NCBI GenBank assembly: GCA_039602395.1 | Contig: JBCNJP010000003.1 | Coordinates: forward strand, 32,081,392-32,145,391 | Source of the DNA: Deinandra increscens subsp. villosa | Lineage: Eukaryota; Streptophyta; Magnoliopsida; Asterales; Asteraceae | DNA length: 64,000 nt | Direction: 5' to 3' | Shown here: positions 46,096-57,244 of the stretch, one piece after another | Position numbering within the stretch: position 1 is the stretch's first letter | How the letters are laid out: each line of letters opens with the position of its first letter | The notes under the pieces: generated by a model | Seen by the model: the letters and a program-made list of their open reading frames with translations, nothing else | Databases searched by the model: none | Told to the model about the DNA's origin: nothing | Program-made: the position numbers and the translations under genes

Positions 46096-48720
46096 TGTAA
46101 CAACGGCAACTCCCCAGGTTAACTCCGTTAACTTTTCCGTTAGTTCCGTTAGCGAACCCGAGACCCGTTATTTGAATGATTTCGTGTTTACTTATGTTTA
46201 CTTGTTAACTGACTTTAGTAACTTGGTTTGTAAATTCGTTTCGTGACTTTATGTGTTAATTTTGAAAAATTGTATTTTATGCGAAACCGGGCTTTGTGTG
46301 AAAATTTGGATTTTTATGTATAAATGATAAATTTATATAACCCGACTAAATCTTACATGTTAAATGATTTAAAAACACTTGAAAACATTTTTAGAATTTT
46401 CACTTTACAACTTTTTAGCAAAAACCCATTTAAATGAGTTTTATGCCTTATATGTTTAAAAATAAAGTAGAGGGGCCAAACATGTAACTTCTCCTAAGAG
46501 AAAATCTGCCATATCCTCCCCCATCCTCATTCACGCATCATCATCTTCATCCCCTTCTCTCACCTTACGGTTCACACACACACACACTCACACACACTTA
46601 GAGATTTTCGTGAATCAAGCTTCTAGGAGGTGAATCCAAGCTACCACAAGCTTCAAGAACACCAAAGGAAGCTCCCCCTTCACTTCATCTCCTCCTACCT
46701 ACGATTTCTCTCCCAAATTCGTAAGCCCTAGATTCCTCAAACTCGAATTTGTTAGTTGCATGTGTGTTATTGAGTGTTTATGTGCTAAATGGAGTGTTTG
46801 TATGCTCATGAAACTTGATTTGGGTTAAGTTATGCTAACTATTGATTTAGGTCAAAATTTTTGAGAGTTCTAGATCTGGAAATTTGCCCCAAATTCATGC
46901 TCTATGTGTTCTTGAGGTTAAGTGAGTGTTTGGTTATGAAATTTGGGTGTTTATGCTCTTGTATGCTAGCCACATGTTCACATTTTGCTATGATTTTGAT
47001 ATGATCTTGTTCAAGACAGAAATTACATGTTGAAATGGTTATAATTATGTTAGTAGGTGTTGGATGACCAAATTGTTGCTCAAAATTAGAAAACCGAAAT
47101 TTTTGCAAACTATAAAGTATGGACAGATTCGTCCAGTTTTTTAGGCCGACTTGCAGAGTTCATAACTCACTCAATTTTTATTGAAATCAGTTGATTCTTT
47201 TTTCGTAGTAAAGTTTCATGTCTTAGCTTTACAACGCCTACTCGCACACTTTCTAAAACCTCCGTTTGGTCATCCAAAACACAGCTGCAAGTTAGGTGTG
47301 CAAAGCTGTCATTTTCTGTGAAAAGTAGACTTTTCAAATTGGTTAGGCATGCTAATCTTGTTATATTGACGAGTTTGAAATTTGTAAATGAGGTTTATAT
47401 ATTGAAAGTAAGATCTGGAAGGTTTGGTTCATAAATTCAAAGTTTTAAGTGAGTTATGCAAGTTTTCGTTTTACTTTAACTAGTTTACTACATGCTGAAA
47501 ATGCTAACTTCCAACGTGCATAACTTTCTCATTTCTTAACATTTTTACTTGATTCTTTTTGCAACATTTCCTAAATGAGGTGTAGTATATGTGTGTAAAA
47601 TTTAAAGAGTTAACTCCAAGTAATGTGGATTTTAGCTATGTCACTAGTTAGGTGCTTGAAGTTTGACTTTCTGGGTCAACTTTGACTTAAGTTGCAATTA
47701 CTTGATTTTCTCCCAAGTTGGGACTTGTATGTGCATTATGTGACTTGTATGATCGCATGAAACATGTTTAGATGCTTATATGCTATTTTCGTCTTATAGA
47801 CAACCTCTAATTCGGTTAGACCATATTTACCCAAAAATAGGTCATTCATAGCCAATCTTTAAAGCCAAGTGCCGCGTACCAGTGCACCCTAAGGTGAGTT
47901 TCACTTACTATTTTGTTGCATCCGGTAAGAGATGGTAACAACACGGTAAAGGTATTTCTTTACACAGTAGTTATCCACCATATATCACATGTTTCACTGA
48001 ATTGCTTTTAATATCAAAAGTCCTTACTTTATCGGGCCATTAATATAGAATAGCGAGGTAATGTTGAGTAGTACTACTGGGGATTGACACCCCCGCTCAG
48101 CGGTGCACAGGATGCACCCTCCCGACTGGCGGTCGGACTGAGACCAATATTAGCCTAGGACTACCGTGATCGGGAAAGACACGGGGAAGGCAAATTACAT
48201 AGGTAAATACCTATCAAATACATTGTCAGCTTTGGTTTCGAACGTTCAGGTGAGCATAAGCATAGGCTAGCTACCTAATGATACGGATAATACTTGCAAC
48301 TTGTATAACTAGAGTATGAATTGTTTCCTTACTATTCATATGCATTTTTGGTCTACATGGTGTTGTGTAGACTGTTTTAGTGAACTCACCAGCCTTTTAG
48401 CTGACACTTGATCGTTGTTTACTTTTCAGGTCGTTAGGTGGATTCATGGATGGCACGGATGGCGGCAGTACTCAACTATGCAACTTTTGGGGAAAACGCT
48501 TTTCAAACATTTCAACATGTTATTTTGTCTAAACTAAACTTGTAATCTATAGTTGTGCTTCCGCTGAATTGTTTAAACTAAACATTACTCTATTTTGTAA
48601 AACATGCTTTAACTTCTATTAAATTACTGTTATGGCTTGGTTGTAACTAAAGTCTTGGATCCTGGTCTGGTTCACACCCCACACGGTTATACTCCGTTTG
48701 TGGAAATTGGGGGTGTGACA
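46096..48720 (+). mobile_element. Solo gypsy-type LTR, 2625 bp, inside C gag
   Basis: TGTAACAACGG to GGGGGTGTGACA, flanked by CATAC. No PBS, PPT or coding. Its right end, read on the complement (TGTCACACCCCC, then CGGAGTATAACCG, then GACCAGGATCCA), clearly resembles the start of the G1 LTR, so it is a sister family in the opposite orientation. Confidence 0.88.
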
Positions 48721-48725
48721 CATAC
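48721..48725. repeat. Target-site duplication CATAC, right copy
   Basis: Exact repeat of 46091-46095. Confidence 0.92.
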
Positions 48726-48916
48726 AACTTTTGAATTGGAATCCATAAATCAATATCGTTTGTGCTGATGTATGCAGAAAAACGTTTCTTCCAATTTTGA
48801 TAATCTTCCAACTTTAACAGCTTAGGAACTTTCTGACTTGTTCCTATTTCATTATCAAAATTGAGCATAGCTTGTACCGTGCTTTGCATAGCCGCAAACG
48901 CTTGAAAATCATACAT
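48721..48916 (-). pseudogene. Element C gag N-terminus
   Basis: ATG at 48916, MYDFQAFAAMQ, then NEIGTSQKVPKLLKLEDYQNWKKRF and DLWIPI, the usual opening of this Gag (closely matched in D at 50200). It is cut by the solo LTR; phase is kept into 46095 once one CATAC is removed. Confidence 0.82.
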
Positions 48917-49584
48917 TTTTCACCGAAAATAATACTTCAAAAACTTTGAACTCAAAAACGGAGGTCTTCCAAGCGGATTTTGGGGGTCAAAATTGGACGG
49001 TACTGGCCGTAGGCTGGTATTAGCTCCCGTAACTCTTTACGGTTCTCAAGTTACGTCAGTTTTAGTGAAGGTCACTTTTCTGCTAGCGGACCAAACCAAA
49101 TTCAGCGGACCAAATTTGCACTCAATGGACCAGTTCCGGATCAATCTAACTAGCGGACCAGATTTGTACCTGCGGACCACTTCCGGATCAAATTCACCAG
49201 CGGACCAGACGCGGACCAGATATCCTCAGCGGATCAAATTTGGTACGGCGGACCAAATAAATCAGCGGACCAGATGTGTACGTCAAAACCGCCACGGACC
49301 AGTTCGTTGAAGATTGCCTGGGGGAACCAGTTGCGGACCAGGTGTTCTTTGAGCTAACCAGACGCGTTTCACACGGATTTCGATGGATTTTTCGAATTTT
49401 TGACTTTTTGAGCTAGAAAATGGATTAGTAAGGTGCGAAATCACTTCAGAAACACTCAGAAATCATTTGTTATCACAGAAACACTCGGAATTGGAAGAGT
49501 TTGATGAAAATGTGAAGAAACCCAAACTTTCTCTCTCTAAAAATCCGAAAATTGATCAAAAACACACCAGTAGAGCAACCAAAT
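48917..49584 (-). other. C 5' leader
   Basis: Untranslated leader between PBS and gag ATG, containing the GCGGACC word array. No gene. Confidence 0.7.
49088..49345. repeat. GCGGACCA word array in the C leader
   Basis: Nine exact GCGGACC and several variants (ATGGACCAG, GCGGATCAA, CACGGACCAG) in 260 bp, all in one orientation, mostly followed by AGAT, AAAT or AGTT. The complement GGTCCGC occurs in C's own LTR upstream of its TATA box. Confidence 0.88.
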
Positions 49585-49596
49585 GCTCTGATACCA
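49585..49596 (-). other. C primer-binding site (initiator tRNA-Met)
   Basis: Minus strand TGGTATCAGAGC, two bases from the right LTR. Confidence 0.92.
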
Positions 49597-49598
49597 CT

Positions 49599-49958
49599 TG
49601 TAGAACCGAGATACGATCTTACTACTGCATGCTTTGATCAATGTAATGAACACAAGATGTAAATAAGAGATTTTGTATTGATCACTTGAAGATACAAACA
49701 CAAGCTCTCTGGTTTCTCTCTCTAGAAAACACACACAGAAGGTGAAGAATGACAGAAGAGTGTTGACATTCATTCTAACACAAACCTATTTATACTAAGT
49801 GACTAACTACTCAGCGTACCAACTGGTATGCCGGACCATATGGTCCGCCGGACCATATGATACGCCACCTATGATATAGTCACTATAACACATTCTAAGA
49901 CACGCTCACATAGATACAATACACGAGACACATCATGGCATAGGTATATGCTCTAACA
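49599..49958 (-). repeat. C right LTR (5' LTR)
   Basis: 360 bp, matching 40833-41192 with about four substitutions; same TATA and word positions. Confidence 0.95.
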
Positions 49959-49963
49959 AAATC
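49959..49963. repeat. Target-site duplication AAATC, right copy (C)
   Basis: Exact repeat of 40828-40832. Confidence 0.92.
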
Positions 49964-50200
49964 ACTTATCATTTTTGGCTTGTTAGCGCTTAGCATTGGA
50001 TGCATGTATTCATGTTCGATCGGTATCCAAAGATCAACAACAAGAGAAAAAATATATGATTCAAATATTTTCTTCCAATTATGGTAATCCTCTAATTTTA
50101 ACAGCTTGGGAACTTTCTGACTTGTTCCTATTTCATTATCATAACTCATCATGAGTTGCATTGAATTGTGAGAAATTGAAAATGATTGATAATCACTCAT
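49959..50200 (-). pseudogene. Element D gag N-terminus
   Basis: ATG at 50200, MSDYQSFSISHN, then NEIGTSQKVPKLLKLEDYHNWKK and VDLWIPI; same layout as C. The frame is cut by the C insertion and resumes in phase at 40827. Confidence 0.83.
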
Positions 50201-50924
50201 TTTGAAAATGGATAACCGAATATCAAAACTTCAAACCCAAAAACGGTGGTCTAAGAAGTGGAATTTGGAGGTCGAAATGGAGGGTACCAACCATAAGGCA
50301 AGTAAAAGTGTAGATATTTCCAAGACGTTCATTTTGGCTGGTATTGGGTTCCGTAACTCCAAACAGAACTCAAGTTACGTCAATTTTAGTTAACACCACT
50401 TTTCCGACCAACGAACCAAAAATACTTCCAGCGAACAATCGTTTCCAACGAACCAATTTCTTCAGCTAACCAATGGTTTCCAAAGAACCAATATTTTCAA
50501 CTAACCAATGGTTTCTAGTGAACCAATAACTTCAGCGAACCAATGGTTTCCAGCGAACCATTAACTGCTGCGAACCAACTTGAAGATTGCCTAGCGAACC
50601 AACTTGAAGATTTCCTTGCGAACCAACTTGAAGATTGCCCAGCGAACCAATGGTTCGGCGAACCAACAGTATGAAGATGTACTAGCGAACCATCGTGTTC
50701 ATCCGGCGAACCAAACTGAAAATTTCTGAATTTCACGAATTTGAAAGTTTTGATTGTGATTTGTAGCAGTAGGGAATGAAATCACACTAGAATGTTTAGA
50801 AATCAAATTTACATTAGAATCACTCGAATTTGAGGAAAATTGATGAAAAATGATCAAAAACTCACTTTCTCTCACTAGAAAACTCAAATTTGACCAAATC
50901 AAAGTAGTAGAAACAACCTGGAAT
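50201..50924 (-). other. D 5' leader
   Basis: Untranslated leader between gag ATG and PBS; holds the GCGAACCA word array. No gene. Confidence 0.7.
50408..50720. repeat. GCGAACCA word array in the D leader
   Basis: Nine exact GCGAACCA plus variants (ACGAACCAA, GCTAACCAATGG, GTGAACCAAT, AAAGAACCAAT), many continuing to AATGGTT. One orientation predominates. D's LTR repeats the same AACCAATGGTT word. Confidence 0.87.
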
Positions 50925-50936
50925 GCTCTGATACCA
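50925..50936 (-). other. D primer-binding site (initiator tRNA-Met)
   Basis: Minus strand TGGTATCAGAGC, two bases from the LTR. Confidence 0.92.
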
Positions 50937-50938
50937 CT

Positions 50939-51320
50939 TGTAAGAGCTGGAACAGATCTTACTACTGATTGAAATGATCAAAAAAAATGAACACGAGATT
51001 AAATAAGGCTTCTCTTTATTATTTCACAAAGACGAGGTTACAAGAATTCTAGAGAGAGAAACACACTAAGAAACCGACAGTTAACAGACTCGGAAATGAC
51101 TAGAACTCCTAAGCTCTCTCTACAAGTCAATGTATTTATAGTAGACAACTAACCAACCAGGGAACCAACCAACTAACCATTGGTTCGTTGGCTAACCATC
51201 CAGCTAACCATTGGTTAGTTAGCACCTAACCAATGGTTCGGACCTTGGTTAGTTGACACCAAGACTTCCATTCTACCTACACTTAGATACAACACACGAG
51301 ACACCGTTTATGCTCTAACA
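50939..51320 (-). repeat. D 5' LTR
   Basis: 382 bp, TGTAAGAGCTGG to GCTCTAACA, related to the C LTR at both ends. TATA box at 51133-51140 (minus TATAAATA). The word cluster is directly upstream (51148-51257). The matching 3' LTR was not found in the window; the following AGGAT (51321-51325) would be its duplication. Confidence 0.85.
51148..51257. repeat. AACCAATGGTT word cluster in the D LTR
   Basis: At least seven AACCA/TGGTT units, several as near-palindromes AACCATTGGTT or AACCAATGGTT with TCG or AG, directly upstream of the TATA box. Confidence 0.85.
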
Positions 51321-52017
51321 AGGATTAGGAGATCTAACCCCGACTAGGATGAGCATTTCATTGGTCGACTGATCTGTTGTGAAACCCAAAGGAATAGTGA
51401 AAATGTGCTAGTTAAGATTGATAAATTCTTGTTTCCTATTGACTTTGTGGTTATTGATTCTGACTATGATGCTAGATGGACTTTGATTTTAGGCAGAACC
51501 TTTCTTAGGACTGCTAGAGCTTTAGTGGATGTTTTCGAGGGTAAAATTACTTTGAGGGTTGATGAAGAAAGTGTGACATTTGAGGTTGGTAGATCGGGCT
51601 ATAGTGACAACAAATCTGTGTGCTTTCTAGAATCCTTTATATCTTTCGTAGATCTAATAGTGGTTGGTAATAGGCTAGAAGGTGAAGATGTAGTCAAGGA
51701 TAAGTGTGGGGAAGATCCCAGTAAGATGGAGAGTGAAACTAAGGATGTGATGGAAGAGGTTGAGAATAAGGTAGACCCCAAGTATGGGGGGGGGGGGGGA
51801 TCGTGGGGAAGTTAGGAATGTCAATGAGGTCTTAGATGACCTGCATATTGAACTCGATGATTTGGCTAAGTTGGATGACGTGTTGATAGTGGATATGGTG
51901 AATAGAAAGGCCACACTTGGGGACTTAGGAGTTTTTGATGATAGTTTTGTGTTTAGGTCAAGTGTAGGGAACCTTAAGGTTGTTAGGTGTATCCATGACC
52001 CGACATTAAGGTTTTAG
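51321..52017 (+). pseudogene. Athila-like gypsy pol fragment (protease region)
   Basis: Across frames it reads LGDLTPTRMS, then KPKGIV, then VKIDKFLFPIDFVVID, then LILGRTFLRTARALVDV and GKITLRV, the block around the aspartic protease of Athila-type elements. Stops and shifts lie near 51370-51405, and a run of 14 G (51786-51799) shifts the frame again before DDLHIELDDL. It ends at 52015-52017 with no RT, so pol is truncated. Element D interrupts it on the left. Confidence 0.75.
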
Positions 52018-52499
52018 TGCCAATTAGGTTTTAGTCGGGTAGATACAAGCATTGGAAGGTTAAAATGTTGTTAGGATGGGTGAGTTCTAATAGTTGGGTA
52101 GTGAGGAGAGTAGGTTTGGAGCTATAAGGGAGAAACCGGGAAACTATCGGTGATTTGATTTTAAAATATGTGAAGTCTAAACTTCTGGATTGTAGATTCG
52201 GAGGCTGTTTAGTGGTTTTGAGCTGAAATGTATAGTGTCTGGGTTGTAAAGTTTGTAACTTTAGTTGATTTTTACATTTTAGTGTTTTGTGCATTTTTCG
52301 GTTGCATTTTGTGTTTTTCGGTGGTTGCAGGAAATTCGAGGAGCTCAAGATGATGAAATTGTGTTGGAAAGATTCCCAGGTTTGTTTTGAATGTATATGT
52401 GCAGGTTTGTGGAAGAAATTTGGTCATAGTGGAGATTTGGCAAAAAGGAGATAGAAAATTTTTTAGCCAAAAATCAACCATGATCCCTAGAAATTTCGG

Positions 52500-52632
52500 T
52501 TTAGGCGTATCGCCTGGGTTGAGCCTTTCTCCAGGCGATACGCATGGAAGGGAGGTTTAAGAGCTGGCTTTTATGATGTTCTAGGCGTATCGCTTAGATC
52601 ATTCACACTTCTAGGCGATACGCCTAGAGAGG
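52500..52632. repeat. AGGCGATACGCCT word cluster, internal
   Basis: Four copies in alternating orientation: GGCGTATCGCCT, AGGCGATACGC, AGGCGTATCGCTT, AGGCGATACGCCTAG. Related copies occur in the LTR at 54380-54535. Confidence 0.75.
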
Positions 52633-53066
52633 TGAGCAGAAATTTTAAAATTTTATTTTTATATATATTTTTATTCTTGTTCATCCAATTTGTTTCATGC
52701 TGGTTGCATTTCATATTTTGAACCTTTGAAGTTACAGGAAGTCACGTTTCATCTTGTTTTATTTTATTTTTATTCTTCTTAATTTTTTATTTTCGTGGTT
52801 AACCGTTTGTGTCGAGTCTTTGTGGTTTGTGTCTTTTTGTTACAGGTTCGATGACATTCGTATATTCACACGTGCATGCTGAAGATTCAATGGAGGATCT
52901 GGGAACCAAACTCACCTTCCATCCATCCCAATCAAAATCAAGGGAGTTTGTTCTGGTTTATTTTTATTTTTAATTATTTTTGCATTTTTTATTTTTCCAT
53001 TTTTTTTTATTTTTCCATTTAGTGGGCTTTGGTTTTGTTTTTATTTTTATTTTTTTATTCTCATCT

Positions 53067-53100
53067 CACATTGGGGACAATGTATCCTTTAAATGTGGGG
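53067..53100 (+). other. GGGGACAATG / ATGTGGGG purine block
   Basis: Conserved-looking pair typical of the 3' part of Athila-type elements; possibly an internal PPT. Confidence 0.55.
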
Positions 53101-53787
53101 ATGGGAAGACTTGCGTCTTATTTTTATTTTTGGTCTTATTTTTATTTTGAGTGTGTTTATTTTTTTTAAAAAATGAAAATTTAAAAAAAATGTTCTTGAT
53201 TTATGCTCAATATAATGGAAAATGATAGTATAATTAGGGTTCAATTGTCTAAAAGTTATGCATGATCGATATATTAAATGATGGTAAGTTGAGTTAGCTA
53301 GTTTCGATATATTGGTAGGCCCAACCAATCGTATATGCTTAAATATCCTTATGGGTTAATTGTTGATATAATTTAATATTTAATTTAATAAATCGGGATG
53401 CATTTGGGTTCCCGCCTTAATTTGATCAATATGACCAAAACTGTCAAAATAGAAGATAGGTACTCTAGTATTTTCATATGTATGTCTCTTAAATATTAGC
53501 ACATCCTTATCTTTTTACGAGAGTAAATTCAATATTGGTGGCGCTTACATTTCTATGTTCCATTTTCATTTATTTTTGAGCTTTTTAGTTGCTAATTTAT
53601 GCATTAACCTATGTGTTTCTCTTTGGGTTAGCGACTTGAAGGATACACCTCTAGGTTAGGTGATTTAGTTTAGATTTACATGCTACCCATTGGGATCGCT
53701 ACTCAGTGGATGCATCCATGAATCGACGCTCTAAATTTTGAAAATTGCTCAAATTCATTCATTCATTCACTATTTCATTATTTTGGT

Positions 53788-53788
<1 letters not shown>

Positions 53789-53831
<43 letters not shown>
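53789..53831. repeat. (TA)n microsatellite
   Basis: About 21 TA units. Confidence 0.93.
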
Positions 53832-53835
<4 letters not shown>

Positions 53836-54133
53836 AATACTTTGGTAAGAAAACCTATCCGGTTTAACCTAGGCCTTGATATCTTGAGATGGGATTGAGG
53901 TAAAGTTGTGATTTTTGAGAGTGGGACCCATTAGGTTGAATGATGCTACATAATACAAATGAATACTAATTGATGCATTTGGGGCTAAAGGTCGGTGGTT
54001 GGGTTTAACCGGACCGAAATACCGGTAATCAAGCTATGCTATCGTAAATTAGAATTGAAATCTTAAAGTTGATAAGTTAGAAATTGATGCCCTGGTTATC
54101 ATTCCATTTGTAGTATTTTTCGAGGACGAAAAA

Positions 54134-54156
54134 AGAGTAAGTGTGGGGATGTTTGA
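54134..54156 (+). other. Athila-like polypurine tract
   Basis: GAGTAAGTGTGGGGATG and neighbours, directly ahead of the LTR start. Confidence 0.7.
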
Positions 54157-55876
54157 TGTGTTGTAAATACATCCTATTTTCTTGTGTACTTTGTACATGA
54201 ATTGAGTCAGTTTTTAGGTTAACTTGCGTTATTTTATGTGTTTTTAGTCATTTGTGGTTATTCGAGTCTCAACTATGTTTTTAATGTGTTTTGTAGGCAT
54301 TTAATGGAATCCTGAAGCTAATTGAGAAGTGGAGAAAATTATACAAGAAAATCATGAAGAAGTGTTGAACTGGATGAGTTAGGCGCATCGCCTAACAGAA
54401 ACAATCCCCCAAGTGATACGCTTGGGGAAAGTAGTCATCAAAAGTCAAAGTCGGCTAACCTGACTAAATTGTCGTGTAGGGGGCTAGCGCGCGTATTGCC
54501 TACAGCATCTGAGCCTCCAAGCGACGCTTAGAGGGTATTTTTTCGCAAAACCCTAAAAAGTGATATGAATTCGAGATTAAGGTTTTCATTCGGGACTTTT
54601 TGACTGATTGCTGTCCAGAGGGCTATTAGACACGAAAATGAAGATGAGGAACAACAGGGAGGTCGATTTGAAGGCTGGAGATCAAGCATTCGGTTCTAAA
54701 TCGTGTGTCGGGTTTTAATCTTTCCATTGATTTCTTTAGTACTTATTTTAGAACCATGTTTCTTTGTAAATTTTCTGACTTTACATATGTCCTTGACTAG
54801 ATTATGGTCCTAGGCTAAGAATCTAATGCCGCCTAGGGCGAATGATAACTATTTTGTGATATTGACTTTTTCGGTTTATGTCAATCATATGTTTAGATTT
54901 GATAATTCTTTAAAGTTTACTAATTTTCTGCAATTGATGCACATGCATGTTTGAATTAGGTCTAGGAGTATTAATTGATTCTTGCTTTGCTTGTGGATGT
55001 CTTCCAACTTGAGTAGAGTAGTTCAATTTCATGACTTTGTGTTTGCGAATTGACTTGATTTACTATTTAGTAGTCATAGAATAAATTGATAGTTATTTAT
55101 CTAAATCTTGTGTGCTGCTATCCTTAGACAATTCAGAAGGTGATGAGGGTGTCAATTAGTTGGGTTGGTTAATTGCCTAGGTCACAATTGACCCAAAAGG
55201 AAATTCCCTAGGTTAGTTGATTAATTTGCTAGTTGTGTTAGTTGTAGGAATTAGTGATGGTTTCGTCTATCTTAAGGCGCCCTAGAGTATTTCGGATGTG
55301 GTTAGGATAGGTGGTTTGGGAAGAACTTAAAAGGTGAACCATTTGTCTGAGCAATATAATTATCAGTTAGGAACAATCCGGGAGGTGACCTAACCAAACC
55401 AGTGTATTCATTCCAACCGTTAGGTATTCTATTAGTAACGTCCGAAGAGTGATTTGGGGGCTCGTAGGTTTCTTAGAAATTGTGTCATAAGATCCTGGTC
55501 CCATCGTATTTTATCATAACCGATAGAAGTTAATAGCATGAACTAGGAGTCTAGGCCTAGGTGGTGATGTTTCTCTCATCTGATTGTCTCTTAGTTTTCC
55601 TTTTTACGGTTAATTAGTTAATTAGTTAGTTAAATTAGTTAAATCTTAAAAAAACCCAAATTCTCAAACTTCTGATTATTCAATAGGTCATAGTTGAGTC
55701 TTGTTACATAGTGTCTCTAGGATTCGATATCCGGTCTTCTGTAGCTATACTACCATCGATAGGTACACTTGCTTTAAGTTCGGTTAGTTTCATTAGTTTT
55801 GGTAAAATTAGATGTGTCTCAGTCTAGGTTTAGGTCTAGGTTAAATTAGTTATTTTTAGGTGTAGTTCCCAACACA
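54157..55876 (+). repeat. Athila-like 3' LTR
   Basis: 1720 bp bounded by TGTGTTG and CAACACA (perfect 7-bp inverted ends), placed after the PPT. It has a word cluster at 54380-54535 and no gene. The 5' LTR is not in the window. Confidence 0.72.
54380..54535. repeat. AGGCGATACGCCT word cluster, LTR
   Basis: Degenerate copies: TAGGCGCATCGCCTAA, AGTGATACGCTTGG, GCGCGTATTGCCTA, AAGCGACGCTTAG. Same word family as 52500-52632. Confidence 0.65.
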
Positions 55877-55972
55877 TCTGTCACGATTTGACACATCGTC
55901 CTTATATTTAAAATTCATGTCATTCATCATCATCATAAGTGTGCTTTAGGACTGATTATTCTATTTTAAGCA

Positions 55973-56331
55973 TGCTAGAACATAAAAAAGTGTGTCTTGT
56001 GTGATGTATCTAGATAGATTGTGGTAGTTGAACTAGAGTTAGTGAGTTGTGGTTTAGCTGCCAACGAACTGAGTTGCGAACCAGCAGTGAACCAGGAAAC
56101 GAATTGTTGGTTCGTTGCTAGTCCAGTTCGTTGGGACAACAGGGTCTATAAGTAGGCTAATGTATTACAATAACACATAGTTGAGTTTGTTTTATGTGTG
56201 TAATATATTGTGTGTTTCCAGAGAGCTTTGAGTATGTGTTCTGTAACTTTGTTCTTAGTAATCAATACAAAACACATTTATTTACTCTTGTTTTGCATTG
56301 ATTCGATATGGTTGATCAGGATCAATAGACA
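55973..56331 (+). repeat. Copia-type LTR, D family, plus orientation
   Basis: About 359 bp, TGCTAGAACAT to AATAGACA. On the plus strand it parallels the complement of the D LTR: GTGTGTCTTGTGTG(A)TGTATCT, GAACCA/GGTTCG words at 56061-56133, TATAAGT at 56147, AGAGAGCTT after it. No PBS or PPT adjoins it, and flanking 5-mers do not match, so it is a degraded or solo copy. Confidence 0.65.
56061..56133. repeat. GCGAACCAG / GGTTCGTTG word cluster
   Basis: Six GAAC/GTTC words in both orientations directly upstream of the TATA box, the same word as in element D. Confidence 0.7.
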
Positions 56332-57244
56332 ATCCGTCCGCTCACGCATTTACAAAGCCAAAACCTCTTGAGTTTATAAAACACTCTTGCTTATTTTCAT
56401 AACCTTCATTTCATAATACTCAAGTCGCGGTCATCGTTTCTTCTTTTTAACCCATCATAGACTCAACTCAGCAGCCCATTGTTTCAATCATAGCCCAACT
56501 TGTTGCATCAATACCCCATGGACACACTTGCATGGTGATTCACGCAACCCTACAACGTGTGTCCTAGGCTGGCCATTGCAAACAATGCTTCGGTCAAACT
56601 AGCCAATCAGGTTGCGCATAGTCTCGTTTGATGTCAAGTTAAATTTCCGCTTGAATCCAGCCACTCAGTTTCAAGCTTATGATTTTTGCTAATTCATTTT
56701 TAGCACCCACTATTCATCGTTTGGTGTGCAATTCAAAATGATTTATGTTCATCATTTCCGAACCCACTTAAGGCACATCAATGTTTTTTAAAACCCATTT
56801 ACTGGTGAGTGAGTCCTTGTCGATGGGTTCACGATTTTACAAGTTTGCATGGTTACGGGATTACATGGTTACGAGTTAATGCGTTTACCCATTAACGATC
56901 CTACAAACTCACACGCATCAATAAACCATTTGAAAAATAGTAAATTATCCATTTCTAAACCCCTCCAAAATATCACGTTTTGTAATTTTAGGTATACATG
57001 TTTACAAATTTACCCGTTTAGGAATTTATTGAGTTTACGAGTCCACATGCTTACGGGATTTCATGTGTACAAGTTTACGACTTTACAACTTTGTGAGTAA
57101 AGAGCTTTACGTGTTTACAAAATTAAAAAACTCATCATTCATATTCAAGGTTATTCGCAAATCGTTTTTGCACGATGTTCCAACTGCTTCGCCTCGACGA
57201 CATACACTATCAGCACCCTTAAACATTCACTTCTTTTCAAACTC
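56332..57244. other. No gene seen; repeat debris
   Basis: Low-complexity and decayed sequence with recurrent TTTACGA/TTTACAA words (about 56830-57120). Nothing else supported. Confidence 0.5.

Larger units (their letters stand above)
40833..49958 (-). mobile_element. C: gag-only copia-type LTR element (TR-GAG)
   Basis: 9126 bp including a 2625-bp solo LTR; about 6.5 kb natively. Two 360-bp LTRs, initiator tRNA-Met PBS, PPT and AAATC duplications are all present, on the minus strand. The interior encodes only Gag: no protease, RT or integrase motif is seen. It is therefore non-autonomous and of the TR-GAG type known in plants. Four LTR differences were noticed in 360 bp. Confidence 0.93.
52018..54133 (+). 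other. Athila-like 3' internal region, no gene
   Basis: No supported ORF. It holds the AGGCGATACGCCT word cluster, T-rich stretches (52640-53070), (TA)n at 53789-53831, and a CACATTGGGGACAATG ... AAATGTGGGG block (53067-53100), a motif pair I know from the env/3' region of Athila-type elements. Confidence 0.65.

Noticed and set aside
48993..49310. 105-codon frame across the GCGGACC array
   Set aside because: It is open only because the word lacks stops; it lies antisense in the C leader.
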